Position numbers and translations under genes: made by a program. From positions 1 through 36,712 of the forward strand of contig DFKT01000101.1 of NCBI GenBank assembly GCA_002373595.1: a stretch of 36,712 nt of DNA, read 5' to 3'. The DNA comes from Lachnospiraceae bacterium UBA3638. GTDB lineage: Bacteria; Bacillota; Clostridia; Lachnospirales; Lachnospiraceae. Below, one piece after another: positions 17,795-25,618 of the stretch (position 1 is the first letter of the stretch; each line of letters opens with the position of its first letter). Under the pieces are notes generated by a model, which saw only the letters and a program-made list of their open reading frames with translations, made no database searches and was not told the DNA's origin.

Positions 17795-19627
17795 ATGGTA
17801 CAGAAGAACGAAAAGATCAGAAACGTAGCAATCATCGCACATGTAGACCACGGTAAGACGACGCTGGTAGACGAACTCTTAAAACAGTCGGGAGTATTCA
17901 GAGAGAATCAGGAAGTGGCCGAGAGAGTCATGGACTCGGGAGATATCGAGAGAGAAAGAGGTATAACGATACTCTCCAAGAATACGGCAGTAACATATAA
18001 GGATACCAAGATCAATATCATAGACACACCGGGACATGCGGATTTCGGAGGAGAGGTCGAGCGTGTACTCAAGATGGTAAACGGTGTAGTACTCGTTGTA
18101 GATGCTTTCGAGGGAGCAATGCCCCAGACTAAGTTTGTATTGAGAAAAGCACTTGAGCTTAAGCTTCCGGTCGTTGTATGTATCAACAAGATCGACCGTC
18201 CCGAAGCAAGACCCGATGAGGTTGTGGATGAAGTGCTTGAGCTCTTCCTTGAACTGGATGCGGATGATTCGCAGCTCGATTGTCCTTTTGTTTTCGCTTC
18301 AGCAAAGGAAGGAAAAGCAAGTCTCTCATCAGATGAAGAGGGAACCAGCATGGAGCCTCTCTTCGAGACGATACTTGAGTACATCCCCGCTCCCGAGGGA
18401 GATCCCGAAGCCGGAACACAGGTGCTCATCAGTACTATAGACTACAATGAGTACGTCGGAAGGATCGGAGTAGGAAAGGTAGATAACGGCAAGATAAGCG
18501 TTAATCAGGAAGTTGTTATCTGCAACCATCATGAGCCCGATAAGCAGGTCAAAGTAAAGGTCAGCAAGCTCTATGAGTTTGACGGGTTAAATAAGGTAGA
18601 GGTTAAGGAAGCCGGCATAGGATCGATCGTTGCCATCTCCGGTATTTCGGATATCCATATAGGAGATACGCTCTGCTCACCTGAAGATGTAAAGCCCATT
18701 CCTTTCCAGAAGATATCTGAGCCTACGATCGCAATGGATTTCATCGTAAACGATTCACCTCTCGCAGGACAGGAAGGAAAGTATGTAACCAGTCGTCATT
18801 TAAGAGACAGGCTTTTCAGAGAGCTTAATACCGATGTATCACTCAGAGTCGAGGAGACGGAAGATACCGAGAGATTTAAGGTATCCGGAAGAGGAGAACT
18901 TCACCTCTCCGTACTTATCGAGAATATGAGACGCGAAGGATATGAATTTGCTGTATCCAAAGCTGAGGTACTCTATCACGAGGACGAGAACGGCAAGAAG
19001 CTCGAGCCCATGGAGCTTGCATATATCGATGTTCCCAATGACTACAGCGGAGCAGTAATAGAGAAGCTCGGTCAGAGAAAGGGTGAACTCAGGAATATGA
19101 GCTCGATCTCCGGCGGAACATATACGAGACTTGAATTCTCAATACCGGCGAGAGGCCTCATCGGATACAGGGGAGAGTTCCTCACCGACACCAAGGGTAA
19201 TGGTATTATCAATACCGTATTTGACGGATATGCTCCTTACAAGGGAGATATCCAGTACAGAAAGCAGGGAAGCCTCATCGCATTCGAGCCCGGAGAGGCT
19301 ATCACCTACGGACTTTTCAATGCACAGGAGAGAGGAACGCTCTTCATCGGACCCGGAGAGAAGGTCTATGCGGGAATGGTGGTAGGACAGACCGGCAAGG
19401 CCGAGGATATCGAGATCAATGTCTGCAAGAAAAAGCAGCTTACCAATACAAGATCTTCAAGTGCTGACGAGGCATTAAGGCTTACGCCGCCGAGGATCCT
19501 TTCACTTGAGCAGGCACTTGATTTCATCGATACGGATGAGCTCCTTGAAGTAACACCGGTCAATCTCCGTATCAGAAAGAAGATACTCGATCACAGGCTC
19601 AGAAAGCGTGCAGGATTTACGAATTAA
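17795..19627 (+). CDS. typA: Translational GTPase TypA/BipA
   Basis: Ribosome-associated GTPase of the EF-G family that helps ribosome assembly and growth at low temperature or under stress. The 610-residue length is typical. The GTPase domain has G1 AHVDHGKTTL (15-24), ERERGITILSKNT, G3 DTPGHADFGGEVERVL (about 76) and G4 NKIDRPEARP (about 131). The conserved C-terminal part includes GRGELHLSVLIENMRREGYE, RGLIGYRGEFLTDTKGNG and the family-specific end ITYGLFNAQERG ... TNTRSSSADEALRLTPP. AAGGAAG precedes the ATG. It starts 32 nt after recN with no terminator between them. Confidence 0.96.
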   Translation: MVQKNEKIRNVAIIAHVDHGKTTLVDELLKQSGVFRENQEVAERVMDSGDIERERGITILSKNTAVTYKDTKINIIDTPGHADFGGEVERVLKMVNGVVLVVDAFEGAMPQTKFVLRKALELKLPVVVCINKIDRPEARPDEVVDEVLELFLELDADDSQLDCPFVFASAKEGKASLSSDEEGTSMEPLFETILEYIPAPEGDPEAGTQVLISTIDYNEYVGRIGVGKVDNGKISVNQEVVICNHHEPDKQVKVKVSKLYEFDGLNKVEVKEAGIGSIVAISGISDIHIGDTLCSPEDVKPIPFQKISEPTIAMDFIVNDSPLAGQEGKYVTSRHLRDRLFRELNTDVSLRVEETEDTERFKVSGRGELHLSVLIENMRREGYEFAVSKAEVLYHEDENGKKLEPMELAYIDVPNDYSGAVIEKLGQRKGELRNMSSISGGTYTRLEFSIPARGLIGYRGEFLTDTKGNGIINTVFDGYAPYKGDIQYRKQGSLIAFEPGEAITYGLFNAQERGTLFIGPGEKVYAGMVVGQTGKAEDIEINVCKKKQLTNTRSSSADEALRLTPPRILSLEQALDFIDTDELLEVTPVNLRIRKKILDHRLRKRAGFTN

Positions 19628-19636
19628 ATTTCGTAC

Positions 19637-19665
19637 TGTGCAAAGAGGCTCTGTTGTTGTATAAT
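19637..19665 (+). promoter_or_regulatory. Probable promoter of dapAB
   Basis: A perfect TATAAT (19660-19665) preceded by TTGTTG lies in the 71-bp gap between typA and dapA. The -35 at 17-bp spacing is poor (TGTGCA, 19637-19642). A similar TGTTGTATAAT string occurs before the CDF gene at 23870-23880. Confidence 0.4.
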
Positions 19666-19698
19666 CGCGGATAAGAGTTGTTTTAGGAAGGAGTAGAT

Positions 19699-20583
19699 AT
19701 GTCTATTTTCGAAGGATCTGCAGTAGCAATTGTAACCCCGATGAACGCTGACGGAAGCGTTAATTACGATGCTTTTGAGAAACTTATAGAATTCCAGATA
19801 AAGGGAGGCACCGATGCCATCGTCGTATGCGGCACTACCGGTGAGGCTTCCACTTTAAGTCACGAGGAGCATCTTGATGCTATAAAGTTCTGCGTAGAGA
19901 AGGTGGCAAAGAGAGTGCCTGTCATCGCAGGAACCGGATCAAACTCCACCGAGACCGCTATCTATCTCTCCAAGGGAGCCGAAGAGTACGGAGCAGATGC
20001 AGTCCTTCTTGTATCTCCTTATTACAACAAGGCTACCCAGAACGGTCTTTATGAGCATTTCAAGAAGACGGCAGAGGCTATCAGCATTCCCGTTATCCTC
20101 TATAATGTACCCAGCCGTACCGGATGCAATATCCTTCCCGAGACCGTAGTAAGACTCTGCAAGGATGTTAAGAATATCGTAGCTGTAAAGGAAGCAAGCG
20201 GAAACATCAGTCAGATCGCTGAGCTTGCATCCATCGCTGACGGAAGTGTAGATATCTACTCGGGAAATGACGATCAGATAGTTCCCATCCTCGCACTCGG
20301 AGGAAAGGGTGTTATCTCAGTCCTTGCAAATGTAGCACCGAAGCAGACTCACGATATCTGCGCTAAGTACTTTGCAGGAGATGTAAAGGGATCTCTGGAT
20401 GAGCAGTTAAAGGCATTTGACCTCTGCAAGGCTCTTTTCTGTGAGGTTAACCCTATCCCTGTTAAGAAGGCTCTCAATCTGATGGGCATGGAGGCAGGAC
20501 CTTTAAGACTTCCGCTCACAGAGATGGAAGAGAAGAATGCCGCAAGGCTTAAAGCAAGCATGGAGGCTTACGGAATCTTATGA
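19699..20583 (+). CDS. dapA: 4-hydroxy-tetrahydrodipicolinate synthase
   Basis: Condenses pyruvate with aspartate semialdehyde, the first committed step to diaminopimelate and lysine. The 294-residue TIM barrel has CGTTGEAS (44-51), Tyr135 in LYNVPSRTG, Arg140, and the Schiff-base Lys164 in AVKEASGN. A strong AAGGAG precedes the ATG. The stop overlaps dapB (ATGA), so the two consecutive enzymes are translationally coupled. Confidence 0.96.
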   Translation: MSIFEGSAVAIVTPMNADGSVNYDAFEKLIEFQIKGGTDAIVVCGTTGEASTLSHEEHLDAIKFCVEKVAKRVPVIAGTGSNSTETAIYLSKGAEEYGADAVLLVSPYYNKATQNGLYEHFKKTAEAISIPVILYNVPSRTGCNILPETVVRLCKDVKNIVAVKEASGNISQIAELASIADGSVDIYSGNDDQIVPILALGGKGVISVLANVAPKQTHDICAKYFAGDVKGSLDEQLKAFDLCKALFCEVNPIPVKKALNLMGMEAGPLRLPLTEMEEKNAARLKASMEAYGIL

Positions 20584-21338
20584 TCAGAGTAATAATGCAC
20601 GGCTGCAACGGAAAGATGGGCCAGACGATCAGCGAGATCGTAAAGAATGAGCCCGATATGGAGATGGCAGCCGGAATAGATAAGTTCGATGACGGACACA
20701 ATCCGTATCCTGTATTTGCAAGTCTGGAAGAGTGCACTGAGAAAGCTGACTGTATCATTGATTTCTCGGCAGCTCCCGCAGTGGACGGACTCCTGGACTA
20801 TTGCGAGGCTCATAAGATGCCTGTAGTACTCTGTACGACTGGACTTTCAGAGGAGCAGCTTGCCAGGGTAAAGAAGGTCTCTGAGAGCGTAGCTGTGCTC
20901 AAGTCGGCTAATATGTCGCTCGGAGTCAATCTGCTGATCAGGATGCTGAAGGATGCCGCAAAGGTATTGTCACCTGCGGGATTCGATATAGAGATCGTCG
21001 AGAAGCATCACAACTTAAAGCTTGATGCTCCCAGCGGAACAGCACTTGCTCTGGCTGACTCCATCAACGAAGAGTTCGGAAACAGCTTTGAGTATGTATA
21101 TGACAGATCGGACAGACGCCGGAAGAGGGATGCCAAGGAGATCGGTATCTCGTCTGTACGCGGAGGCACTATCGTGGGAGACCATGATGTGATCTTTGCG
21201 GGACAGGACGAGGTGGTAACTTTCTCACACAGGGCATACTCCAAGGCTGTATTTGCAAGAGGAGCCGTATCTGCAGCCGCATTCCTGGCCGGCAAGGGTC
21301 CCGGACTGTACGATATGCAGGATGTGATCCAATTCTGA
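20580..21338 (+). CDS. dapB: 4-hydroxy-tetrahydrodipicolinate reductase
   Basis: NAD(P)H-dependent reductase acting on the DapA product. The 252-residue protein has the nucleotide-binding GCNGKMG (8-14) and the substrate motif EKHHNLKLDAPSGTA (about 140-154) with the catalytic His pair and Lys, plus SSVRGGTIVGDHDVIF. The ATG overlaps the dapA stop by four bases. No further lysine genes follow; the palindromic element begins about 20 nt after the stop. Confidence 0.96.
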   Translation: MIRVIMHGCNGKMGQTISEIVKNEPDMEMAAGIDKFDDGHNPYPVFASLEECTEKADCIIDFSAAPAVDGLLDYCEAHKMPVVLCTTGLSEEQLARVKKVSESVAVLKSANMSLGVNLLIRMLKDAAKVLSPAGFDIEIVEKHHNLKLDAPSGTALALADSINEEFGNSFEYVYDRSDRRRKRDAKEIGISSVRGGTIVGDHDVIFAGQDEVVTFSHRAYSKAVFARGAVSAAAFLAGKGPGLYDMQDVIQF

Positions 21339-21358
21339 TTATTTTTTTACTTTTTTGG

Positions 21359-21592
21359 GGACTTGGGCTTGTGATGTATATTTTTCAGACCCGGTGCTCC
21401 GCGTCTAAGCTCACTTGTCTCACTAAGGACAAAATCGCCCTCGCTTAACTCGCAACGCTCGTACTATGGTGCACGAGCTGCTCGAACGAGGCGCTCGGGA
21501 CCGATTTCCGTGAGACTTCGTTCGCTAATGAGCATAGGCGCATACATGCGCCTGCAAGGGTCATGAAAAATACACATCACAAGCCCAAGTCC
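21359..21592. repeat. 234-bp near-palindromic element with ~34-bp terminal inverted repeats
   Basis: The left arm (21359-21392, beginning GGACTTGGGCTTGTGATG) and the right arm (21558-21592, ending CATCACAAGCCCAAGTCC) are reverse complements except for one substitution and one inserted base. Between them, 165 bp contain further inverted segments, including the perfect hairpin AGGCGCAT-AC-ATGCGCCT (21536-21553), and the left and right halves partly mirror each other (CTCAC, ATCG, CTCG blocks). No open reading frame or coding signal is seen inside. Size and arms fit a MITE-like or palindromic repeat element. It could also fold as one long RNA hairpin and act as a bidirectional transcription block between dapB and hisA. 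No clear target-site duplication is visible. Confidence 0.75.
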
Positions 21593-21620
21593 TTTACAAT
21601 TACAAAAAAAGAGGACAAAT

Positions 21621-22397
21621 ATGAAATTCAGGCCGTGTATAGATATACATAACGGGAAGGTCAAGCAGATCGTCGGCGGTAGTCTCAGGGACGAAGGAGA
21701 CACCGCGGGCGAAAACTTTTCTTCGGACAAAAATGCCGACTACTATGCGGAGATGTTTAAGGACTCGGATCTGCCGGGCGGACATGTCATCCTCTTGAAT
21801 GCGGCAGACAGCCCGTACTATGAGGAGACAAAGAGGCAGGCAATGCTGGCTCTTGGGGCATATCCCGGGGGACTCCAGATAGGAGGGAGCATAAATCCCG
21901 ATAACGCCGGGGAGTATCTCGATGCCGGAGCATCCCATGTCATAGTCACATCTTACATATTCAGGGACGGAAAGATCGATTTTGAGAGGCTGGAGGAGAT
22001 GGTTTCGGCCGTAGGATCCGAGAGACTGGTCCTTGACCTCAGTTGCAGAAAAAAAGATGACGGATATCACATAGTTACGGACAGATGGCAAAAGATAACG
22101 GATGAAATTGTTAACATTTCACTTCTTGACAGGTTGTCAACTAAATGCGATGAGTTTTTGATCCACGCAGCAGATGTTGAGGGTAAGAGGGGCGGAATTG
22201 AAAAAGACCTACTAAATATGGTATCGGATTTCGACAAAAAAACGATCACATACGCCGGCGGAGTCCACAATTTTAGGGACATTGAGCTCATCGGAGAGTT
22301 TGGAAAAAATCGTATCGATTTTACTGTCGGAAGTGCACTCGATATATATGGCGGAGACATGAGTTTTTGCCAAATAGTGAATATGACAAAATTATAA
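21621..22397 (+). CDS. hisA: HisA-type ProFAR isomerase, eukaryotic (HIS6) form
   Basis: Predicted to catalyse the Amadori isomerization of ProFAR to PRFAR in histidine synthesis. The 258-residue TIM barrel follows the yeast/plant HIS6 form rather than the usual bacterial HisA: RPCIDIHNGKVKQIVGGSL at the start, then NADYYAEMFKD, LQIGGSIN, HVIVTSYIF, LVLDLSCRKK, EFLIHAADVEGKRGGI, ITYAGGVHNF and FTVGSALDIYGG. These blocks are recalled from the yeast protein; no alignment was run. The likely acid/base aspartates are in CIDIHNG and the DLSCR region. It stands alone, not in a his operon, directly after the palindromic element; AAAGAGG at 21607-21613 is its ribosome site. The second half is noticeably AT-richer than neighbouring genes. 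Known bacterial cases are few, so transfer is plausible. Confidence 0.88.
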   Translation: MKFRPCIDIHNGKVKQIVGGSLRDEGDTAGENFSSDKNADYYAEMFKDSDLPGGHVILLNAADSPYYEETKRQAMLALGAYPGGLQIGGSINPDNAGEYLDAGASHVIVTSYIFRDGKIDFERLEEMVSAVGSERLVLDLSCRKKDDGYHIVTDRWQKITDEIVNISLLDRLSTKCDEFLIHAADVEGKRGGIEKDLLNMVSDFDKKTITYAGGVHNFRDIELIGEFGKNRIDFTVGSALDIYGGDMSFCQIVNMTKL

Positions 22398-22425
22398 CAA
22401 ATATTACATAAATGTTAACGGAATG

Positions 22426-22454
22426 TTGCGTACCATGGTCGGATATGTTAAAAT
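22426..22454 (+). promoter_or_regulatory. Probable promoter of the LytM-bactofilin pair
   Basis: TTGCGT (22426-22431) and TAAAAT (22449-22454) are separated by 17 bp in the 93-bp gap between hisA and the LytM-like gene. The AATGTT motif occurs twice just upstream (22411 and 22422). Confidence 0.5.
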
Positions 22455-22490
22455 AAGCCCGACTTGGAAACCAATAGGAAAGGTATGCAG

Positions 22491-23264
22491 ATGTATTCCG
22501 TTGTACTTAAGCCCAGCAAGCATAAGAAGAAATCTCAACTTCATATGATCATCGCGTCCAGCGGAACGGGAGAGTCGGTCAGACGCTACAGCGTAAACAA
22601 GACACTTTTCTGGATCGCTGTGATAGTCTTGAGTCTTATTGTTGGTTCCGCAGTCGGACTTGTTTTCTATGAAAAGGAAATATGGGATCGTTACAGGAGC
22701 ACCATGAACGGTCAGGCAGATATGATCGCCGATCTGGAGAAGGAAAATCTCGATCTTAAGGATCAGATAGATGCTCTCAACGGTCAGATACAGATATTAA
22801 GCGATACCGTCAATATCAAGGTGGCTTCGGAAGCGGAGCTGGCTGAGACGATAGAACAGCAGTCCATACCCAATGCTTTTCCTCTTAGCGGATCTGCAAG
22901 CTTTGAGATCCAGACGGCTGTATCCGAGGATGATACCGCTGAAGGAGAGGAACCTGAGGTTGTCGAGCCCATGGTCATATTTACCGCGACTGACGGAACA
23001 TTTGTAGTAGCGGCCGGTTCGGGGACTGTTACAAAGATCATTACCAACGACGCAGAATTCGGCAATGCTATATATATAGATCACGGAAACGGATACGTAA
23101 GTATCTATAGGAATCAAGGTGATCCTATAGTTAAAGAGGGGGATATCGTTTCGGGCGGCAACTCTCTCATTATGATAAGCTCCGATAACGACAAGCTTGG
23201 GTATCAGATCGAGCTTGACGGAGAATTGATAGATCCGATGGATGTATTGGAAATAAGCGGATAA
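22491..23264 (+). CDS. Membrane-anchored LytM/M23-like protein, catalytically degenerate
   Basis: A 257-residue protein: short basic cytoplasmic tail, one transmembrane segment (TLFWIAVIVLSLIVGSAVGLVFY, given here only by position, about 41-63), a coiled coil (about 75-105) and a C-terminal M23/lysostaphin-like fold. DGTFVVAAGSGTV, IYIDHGNGYVSIY and VKEGDIVSGG show the fold. The zinc-binding HxH is replaced by YQIELDG, and the YAHL histidine by YRNQ, so no peptidase activity is expected. Such domains can act as scaffolds or activators of other cell-wall enzymes, as with SpoIIQ or EnvC-type proteins. AGGAAAGG at 22476-22483 favours the ATG at 22491 over 22485. A bactofilin gene follows after 16 nt. 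Confidence 0.82.
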   Translation: MYSVVLKPSKHKKKSQLHMIIASSGTGESVRRYSVNKTLFWIAVIVLSLIVGSAVGLVFYEKEIWDRYRSTMNGQADMIADLEKENLDLKDQIDALNGQIQILSDTVNIKVASEAELAETIEQQSIPNAFPLSGSASFEIQTAVSEDDTAEGEEPEVVEPMVIFTATDGTFVVAAGSGTVTKIITNDAEFGNAIYIDHGNGYVSIYRNQGDPIVKEGDIVSGGNSLIMISSDNDKLGYQIELDGELIDPMDVLEISG

Positions 23265-23280
23265 CGGAGGTTTATTCAAA

Positions 23281-23733
23281 ATGAGGAAAAACGAAATAAG
23301 GATATCCACGCTTCTTGGAAAAGATGCGGTGATCGCCGGAGCATTTACGGCTCCCGGTTCGGTCAGGATAGACGGACGCATCGAGGGGGATGTGGAAGTC
23401 GAGGAGACGCTGATACTCGGTACCAGCGGCTCGATAACCGGCAATGTCAAGGCTAAAGCAGCCATCATCGGCGGAGAGATCAACGGTGATGTAGATGCTC
23501 CCGACAAGGTTGAGCTTTCATCAACGGCCAGACTTATCGGCGATGTTACGACTGCCACGATCGTGATCGATGAGCACGCTATCTTCCAGGGCGGATGCAA
23601 CATGGGCCAGGAGATGCCCGAGAGAAGCTCCAGAAGCTACGAGTTCAAGAAAGCAGTCAAGACAGACAAAAAGGACGCTAAGAATGCAGTAAGCGCTGCA
23701 CTTTCAGAGATGTCAGAGGCTGCGGAAAGTTAA
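23281..23733 (+). CDS. Bactofilin
   Basis: A 150-residue polymer-forming cytoskeletal protein. The central region (about 18-105) is the bactofilin beta-helix with the repeating pattern GSVRIDGRIEGDVEVEETLILG, shown by repeated GxVxG turns such as GNVKAKAAIIGGEINGDV. The termini are charged, and the C-terminal tail is Lys/Ala/Ser-rich. Bactofilins polymerize without nucleotide and localize cell-wall enzymes. An upstream M23 gene is the partner seen in other bacteria, so the two probably form one system. GGAGG at 23267-23271 is the ribosome site, and a terminator follows the gene. Confidence 0.9.
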   Translation: MRKNEIRISTLLGKDAVIAGAFTAPGSVRIDGRIEGDVEVEETLILGTSGSITGNVKAKAAIIGGEINGDVDAPDKVELSSTARLIGDVTTATIVIDEHAIFQGGCNMGQEMPERSSRSYEFKKAVKTDKKDAKNAVSAALSEMSEAAES

Positions 23734-23807
23734 TCAGGGAATGTCCGATGGCGCAAGCTTTCGGTTTCCATAAAAGAATGTTAATCATCCTAACATCCTT
23801 CCAAACG

Positions 23808-23835
23808 AAGTCCCGCCCTAACCAGGCGGGACTTT
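23808..23835 (+). terminator. Intrinsic terminator after bactofilin
   Basis: AAGTCCCGCC (23808-23817) and GGCGGGACTT (23825-23834) form a perfect 10-bp GC-rich stem with a 7-nt loop. The T-run is short (TTT, then CG). It separates the LytM-bactofilin unit from the CDF gene. Confidence 0.75.
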
Positions 23836-23874
23836 CGTATGAGGAAATACTGTATGAAAAAGGCGCTTCTGTTG

Positions 23875-23880
23875 TATAAT
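23875..23880 (+). promoter_or_regulatory. -10 box of the CDF gene
   Basis: A perfect TATAAT inside TTCTGTTGTATAATAAGG, 34 bp before the CDF start and directly downstream of a terminator. No good -35 is seen at the standard distance. Confidence 0.45.
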
Positions 23881-23913
23881 AAGGTGTCAATTTTTAGAAA
23901 AGGATAGATTTGT

Positions 23914-25059
23914 ATGAGAAGAATGAATCAGATATCTCAGGATGAGATGGAGTCGAGGGAAAAGACGATAGTTAAGACCGGTTTTGTCGGCATCGTTACC
24001 AATGTGGTACTTGCAGCGTTCAAGGTCACTATCGGACTATTAAGCAATTCGGTCGCTATCATTATGGATGCGGTAAACAATTTCTCGGATGCGGGAAGTT
24101 CACTCATCACGATCATAGGAGCAAAGCTGGCCGGAAAGGAACCGGATAAGAAGCATCCTTTCGGATACGGACGTATAGAGTATCTGAGCGCGATGGTCAT
24201 TTCCATGATCGTTTTATATGCCGGAGTAACCTCCTTTACCGAATCGGTCAAAAAGATCGCAGATCCCGTAATACCTGAATATGCGCCTGTTTCGCTTTTT
24301 ATAATAGGTGTGGCTGTAATAGTGAAGATAGTACTCGGACGGTATGTTAAGAGTGTCGGTAAGAGAGTTAATTCCTCATCGCTCGTCAATTCCGGCGAGG
24401 ATGCAACTCTGGATTCCGTAATATCGGCATCGACTTTGGTTGCAGCGCTTATCTTTATGTTTTCGGGATTGTCTCTTGAGCCCTGGCTCGGTGCGATCAT
24501 CTCTGTCATCATCATTAAGTCAGGCCTGGGAATGCTCAGAGAGACGGTATCTCAGATACTCGGTGAGAGGAATGATCCCGATCTCACAAAGGACATCAAG
24601 GAAACGGTGAAGTCATTCGAGGGTGTACAGGGAGCGTATGATCTGGTGCTGAATAATTACGGTCCTGATTCGTGGAACGGATCTATCCATATCGAAGTGC
24701 CCGATACATACTCTGCGGATCAACTCGATTGCCTGATCAGAAGGATACAGGAGGCTGTATATACTAAGTATCAGGTAGTTCTGACTGCTATCGGTGTATA
24801 TTCGATAAATACGAGAGATGAGGATATCGTCAAGGCATATGATAATGTAAAGGAGATGGTCCTCGAACATGAGCATGTACTGCAGATGCACGGATTCTTC
24901 CTTGATAAAGAGAATATGACGATACGATTTGATATAGTTGTCAGCTTTAACGCAAAGGATCGCAGAGCTGTATATAATGAAGTGATCGCAGATGTTCAGA
25001 AAGCATATCCGGATTATCAGCTGCAGGTAGCTATGGATGCTGATTTCTCGGAGAAGTAA
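23914..25059 (+). CDS. Cation diffusion facilitator (CDF) metal exporter
   Basis: A 381-residue proton-coupled exporter of divalent metals. The membrane domain (about 20-215) has six hydrophobic segments, the site with NNFSDAGSS in TM2, HPFGYGRIEYLSA between TM2 and TM3, and a DxxxD site in TM5 (GEDATLDSVIS). N/D plus D/D ligands rather than H/D make Mn or Fe a more likely substrate than Zn, but this is inference. Two cytoplasmic ferredoxin-like segments follow; the second (about 300-378) extends the protein beyond the usual 300 residues. AAAGGATAG precedes the ATG. Confidence 0.9.
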   Translation: MRRMNQISQDEMESREKTIVKTGFVGIVTNVVLAAFKVTIGLLSNSVAIIMDAVNNFSDAGSSLITIIGAKLAGKEPDKKHPFGYGRIEYLSAMVISMIVLYAGVTSFTESVKKIADPVIPEYAPVSLFIIGVAVIVKIVLGRYVKSVGKRVNSSSLVNSGEDATLDSVISASTLVAALIFMFSGLSLEPWLGAIISVIIIKSGLGMLRETVSQILGERNDPDLTKDIKETVKSFEGVQGAYDLVLNNYGPDSWNGSIHIEVPDTYSADQLDCLIRRIQEAVYTKYQVVLTAIGVYSINTRDEDIVKAYDNVKEMVLEHEHVLQMHGFFLDKENMTIRFDIVVSFNAKDRRAVYNEVIADVQKAYPDYQLQVAMDADFSEK

Positions 25060-25100
25060 AGAAAAGTATCTGTGGAGATTAGTTTGAGCGGAGGGAAGAT

Positions 25101-25283
25101 ATGAGCAATATATTCGGTTACAGTTTGATAATTAGTGTGGTCTTTGGAGTAGGTCGTCTCGCAGTTGCGGGTGTGGTACTTTTTTTCGTGATCAAATATG
25201 CCGTAAAGCGCGGTATGACAGAGTTTTTCGCTGAAAGAGAACTAATGCAGCAGATGCAGAACAACAACCCGTATCAGGGATAA
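25101..25283 (+). CDS. Small single-pass membrane protein of unknown function
   Basis: A 60-residue protein with one hydrophobic helix (about 8-33, rich in V/I/F/L/G), a basic stretch (KYAVKRG) and a polar C-terminus rich in Gln and Asn. A strong GCGGAGGGAAG ribosome site sits just before the ATG, which supports a real gene. It follows the CDF gene by 41 nt and may be co-transcribed with it. No family is recognized. Confidence 0.7.
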   Translation: MSNIFGYSLIISVVFGVGRLAVAGVVLFFVIKYAVKRGMTEFFAERELMQQMQNNNPYQG

Positions 25284-25312
25284 TATTGTTTTTTGTGAGA
25301 GGTTGATTCAGT

Positions 25313-25423
25313 ATGGGGATTTTTTCAAAGCCGCAAGTGGTTGTTCTCAAAGAATCCGGTGATGCGAGAGATTACCTTGCAAAGCTGCAGGAGTTACTTC
25401 CCAGAGCGACAGGAGATGGTTAA
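25313..25423 (+). pseudogene. N-terminal remnant of a NERD-domain protein
   Basis: A 36-codon frame with a GAGAGG ribosome site. Its product (MGIFSKPQVVVLKESGDARD and 16 more residues) resembles the first residues of the nuclease-related-domain (NERD) proteins common in Lachnospiraceae, recalled from memory. It stops after residue 36 and nothing downstream continues the domain in any frame, so the rest appears deleted. It marks the left edge of the accessory island. Confidence 0.55.
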
Positions 25424-25495
25424 TACGCATACTTATTCTCCGAGTTTTTAAATTATAGGATTGTTTATATCATAGATGTGCAATATTGTAAAAAA

Positions 25496-25531
25496 CAAAC
25501 ACTTGTTCGAATGTGATTAGAGTAGTATAAT
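25496..25531 (+). promoter_or_regulatory. Toxin promoter with a LexA-like box over its -35
   Basis: TTGTTC (25503-25508), 17 bp, TATAAT (25526-25531). The 14-mer CAAACACTTGTTCG (25496-25509) overlaps the -35 and resembles the Gram-positive LexA box CGAAC-N4-GTTCG with one changed base in the left half. The same 14-mer is kept in the second copy at 29274-29287. The promoter call is good; the LexA assignment is inference. Confidence 0.6.
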
Positions 25532-25538
25532 TAAATTG

Positions 25539-25610
25539 GGTGCTACCATACTCGGTAGGCGGTTGGCCCTCTGCGGAGGGCAAAAGCCCTCCAATCTATA
25601 GAAAGGAGGG
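25539..25610 (+). promoter_or_regulatory. Structured toxin mRNA leader that can hide the ribosome site
   Basis: The leader begins GGTGCTACC seven bases after TATAAT. It can form CTACC-atactc-GGTAG (25543-25558) and GCCCTC-tgcg-GAGGGC (25566-25581). CCCTCC (25587-25592) is perfectly complementary to the Shine-Dalgarno GGAGGG (25605-25610) and also to GGAGGG at 25575-25580, so two folds compete. Sequestered ribosome sites are a feature of type I toxin mRNAs. Confidence 0.6.
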
Positions 25611-25618
25611 TGATGCCA

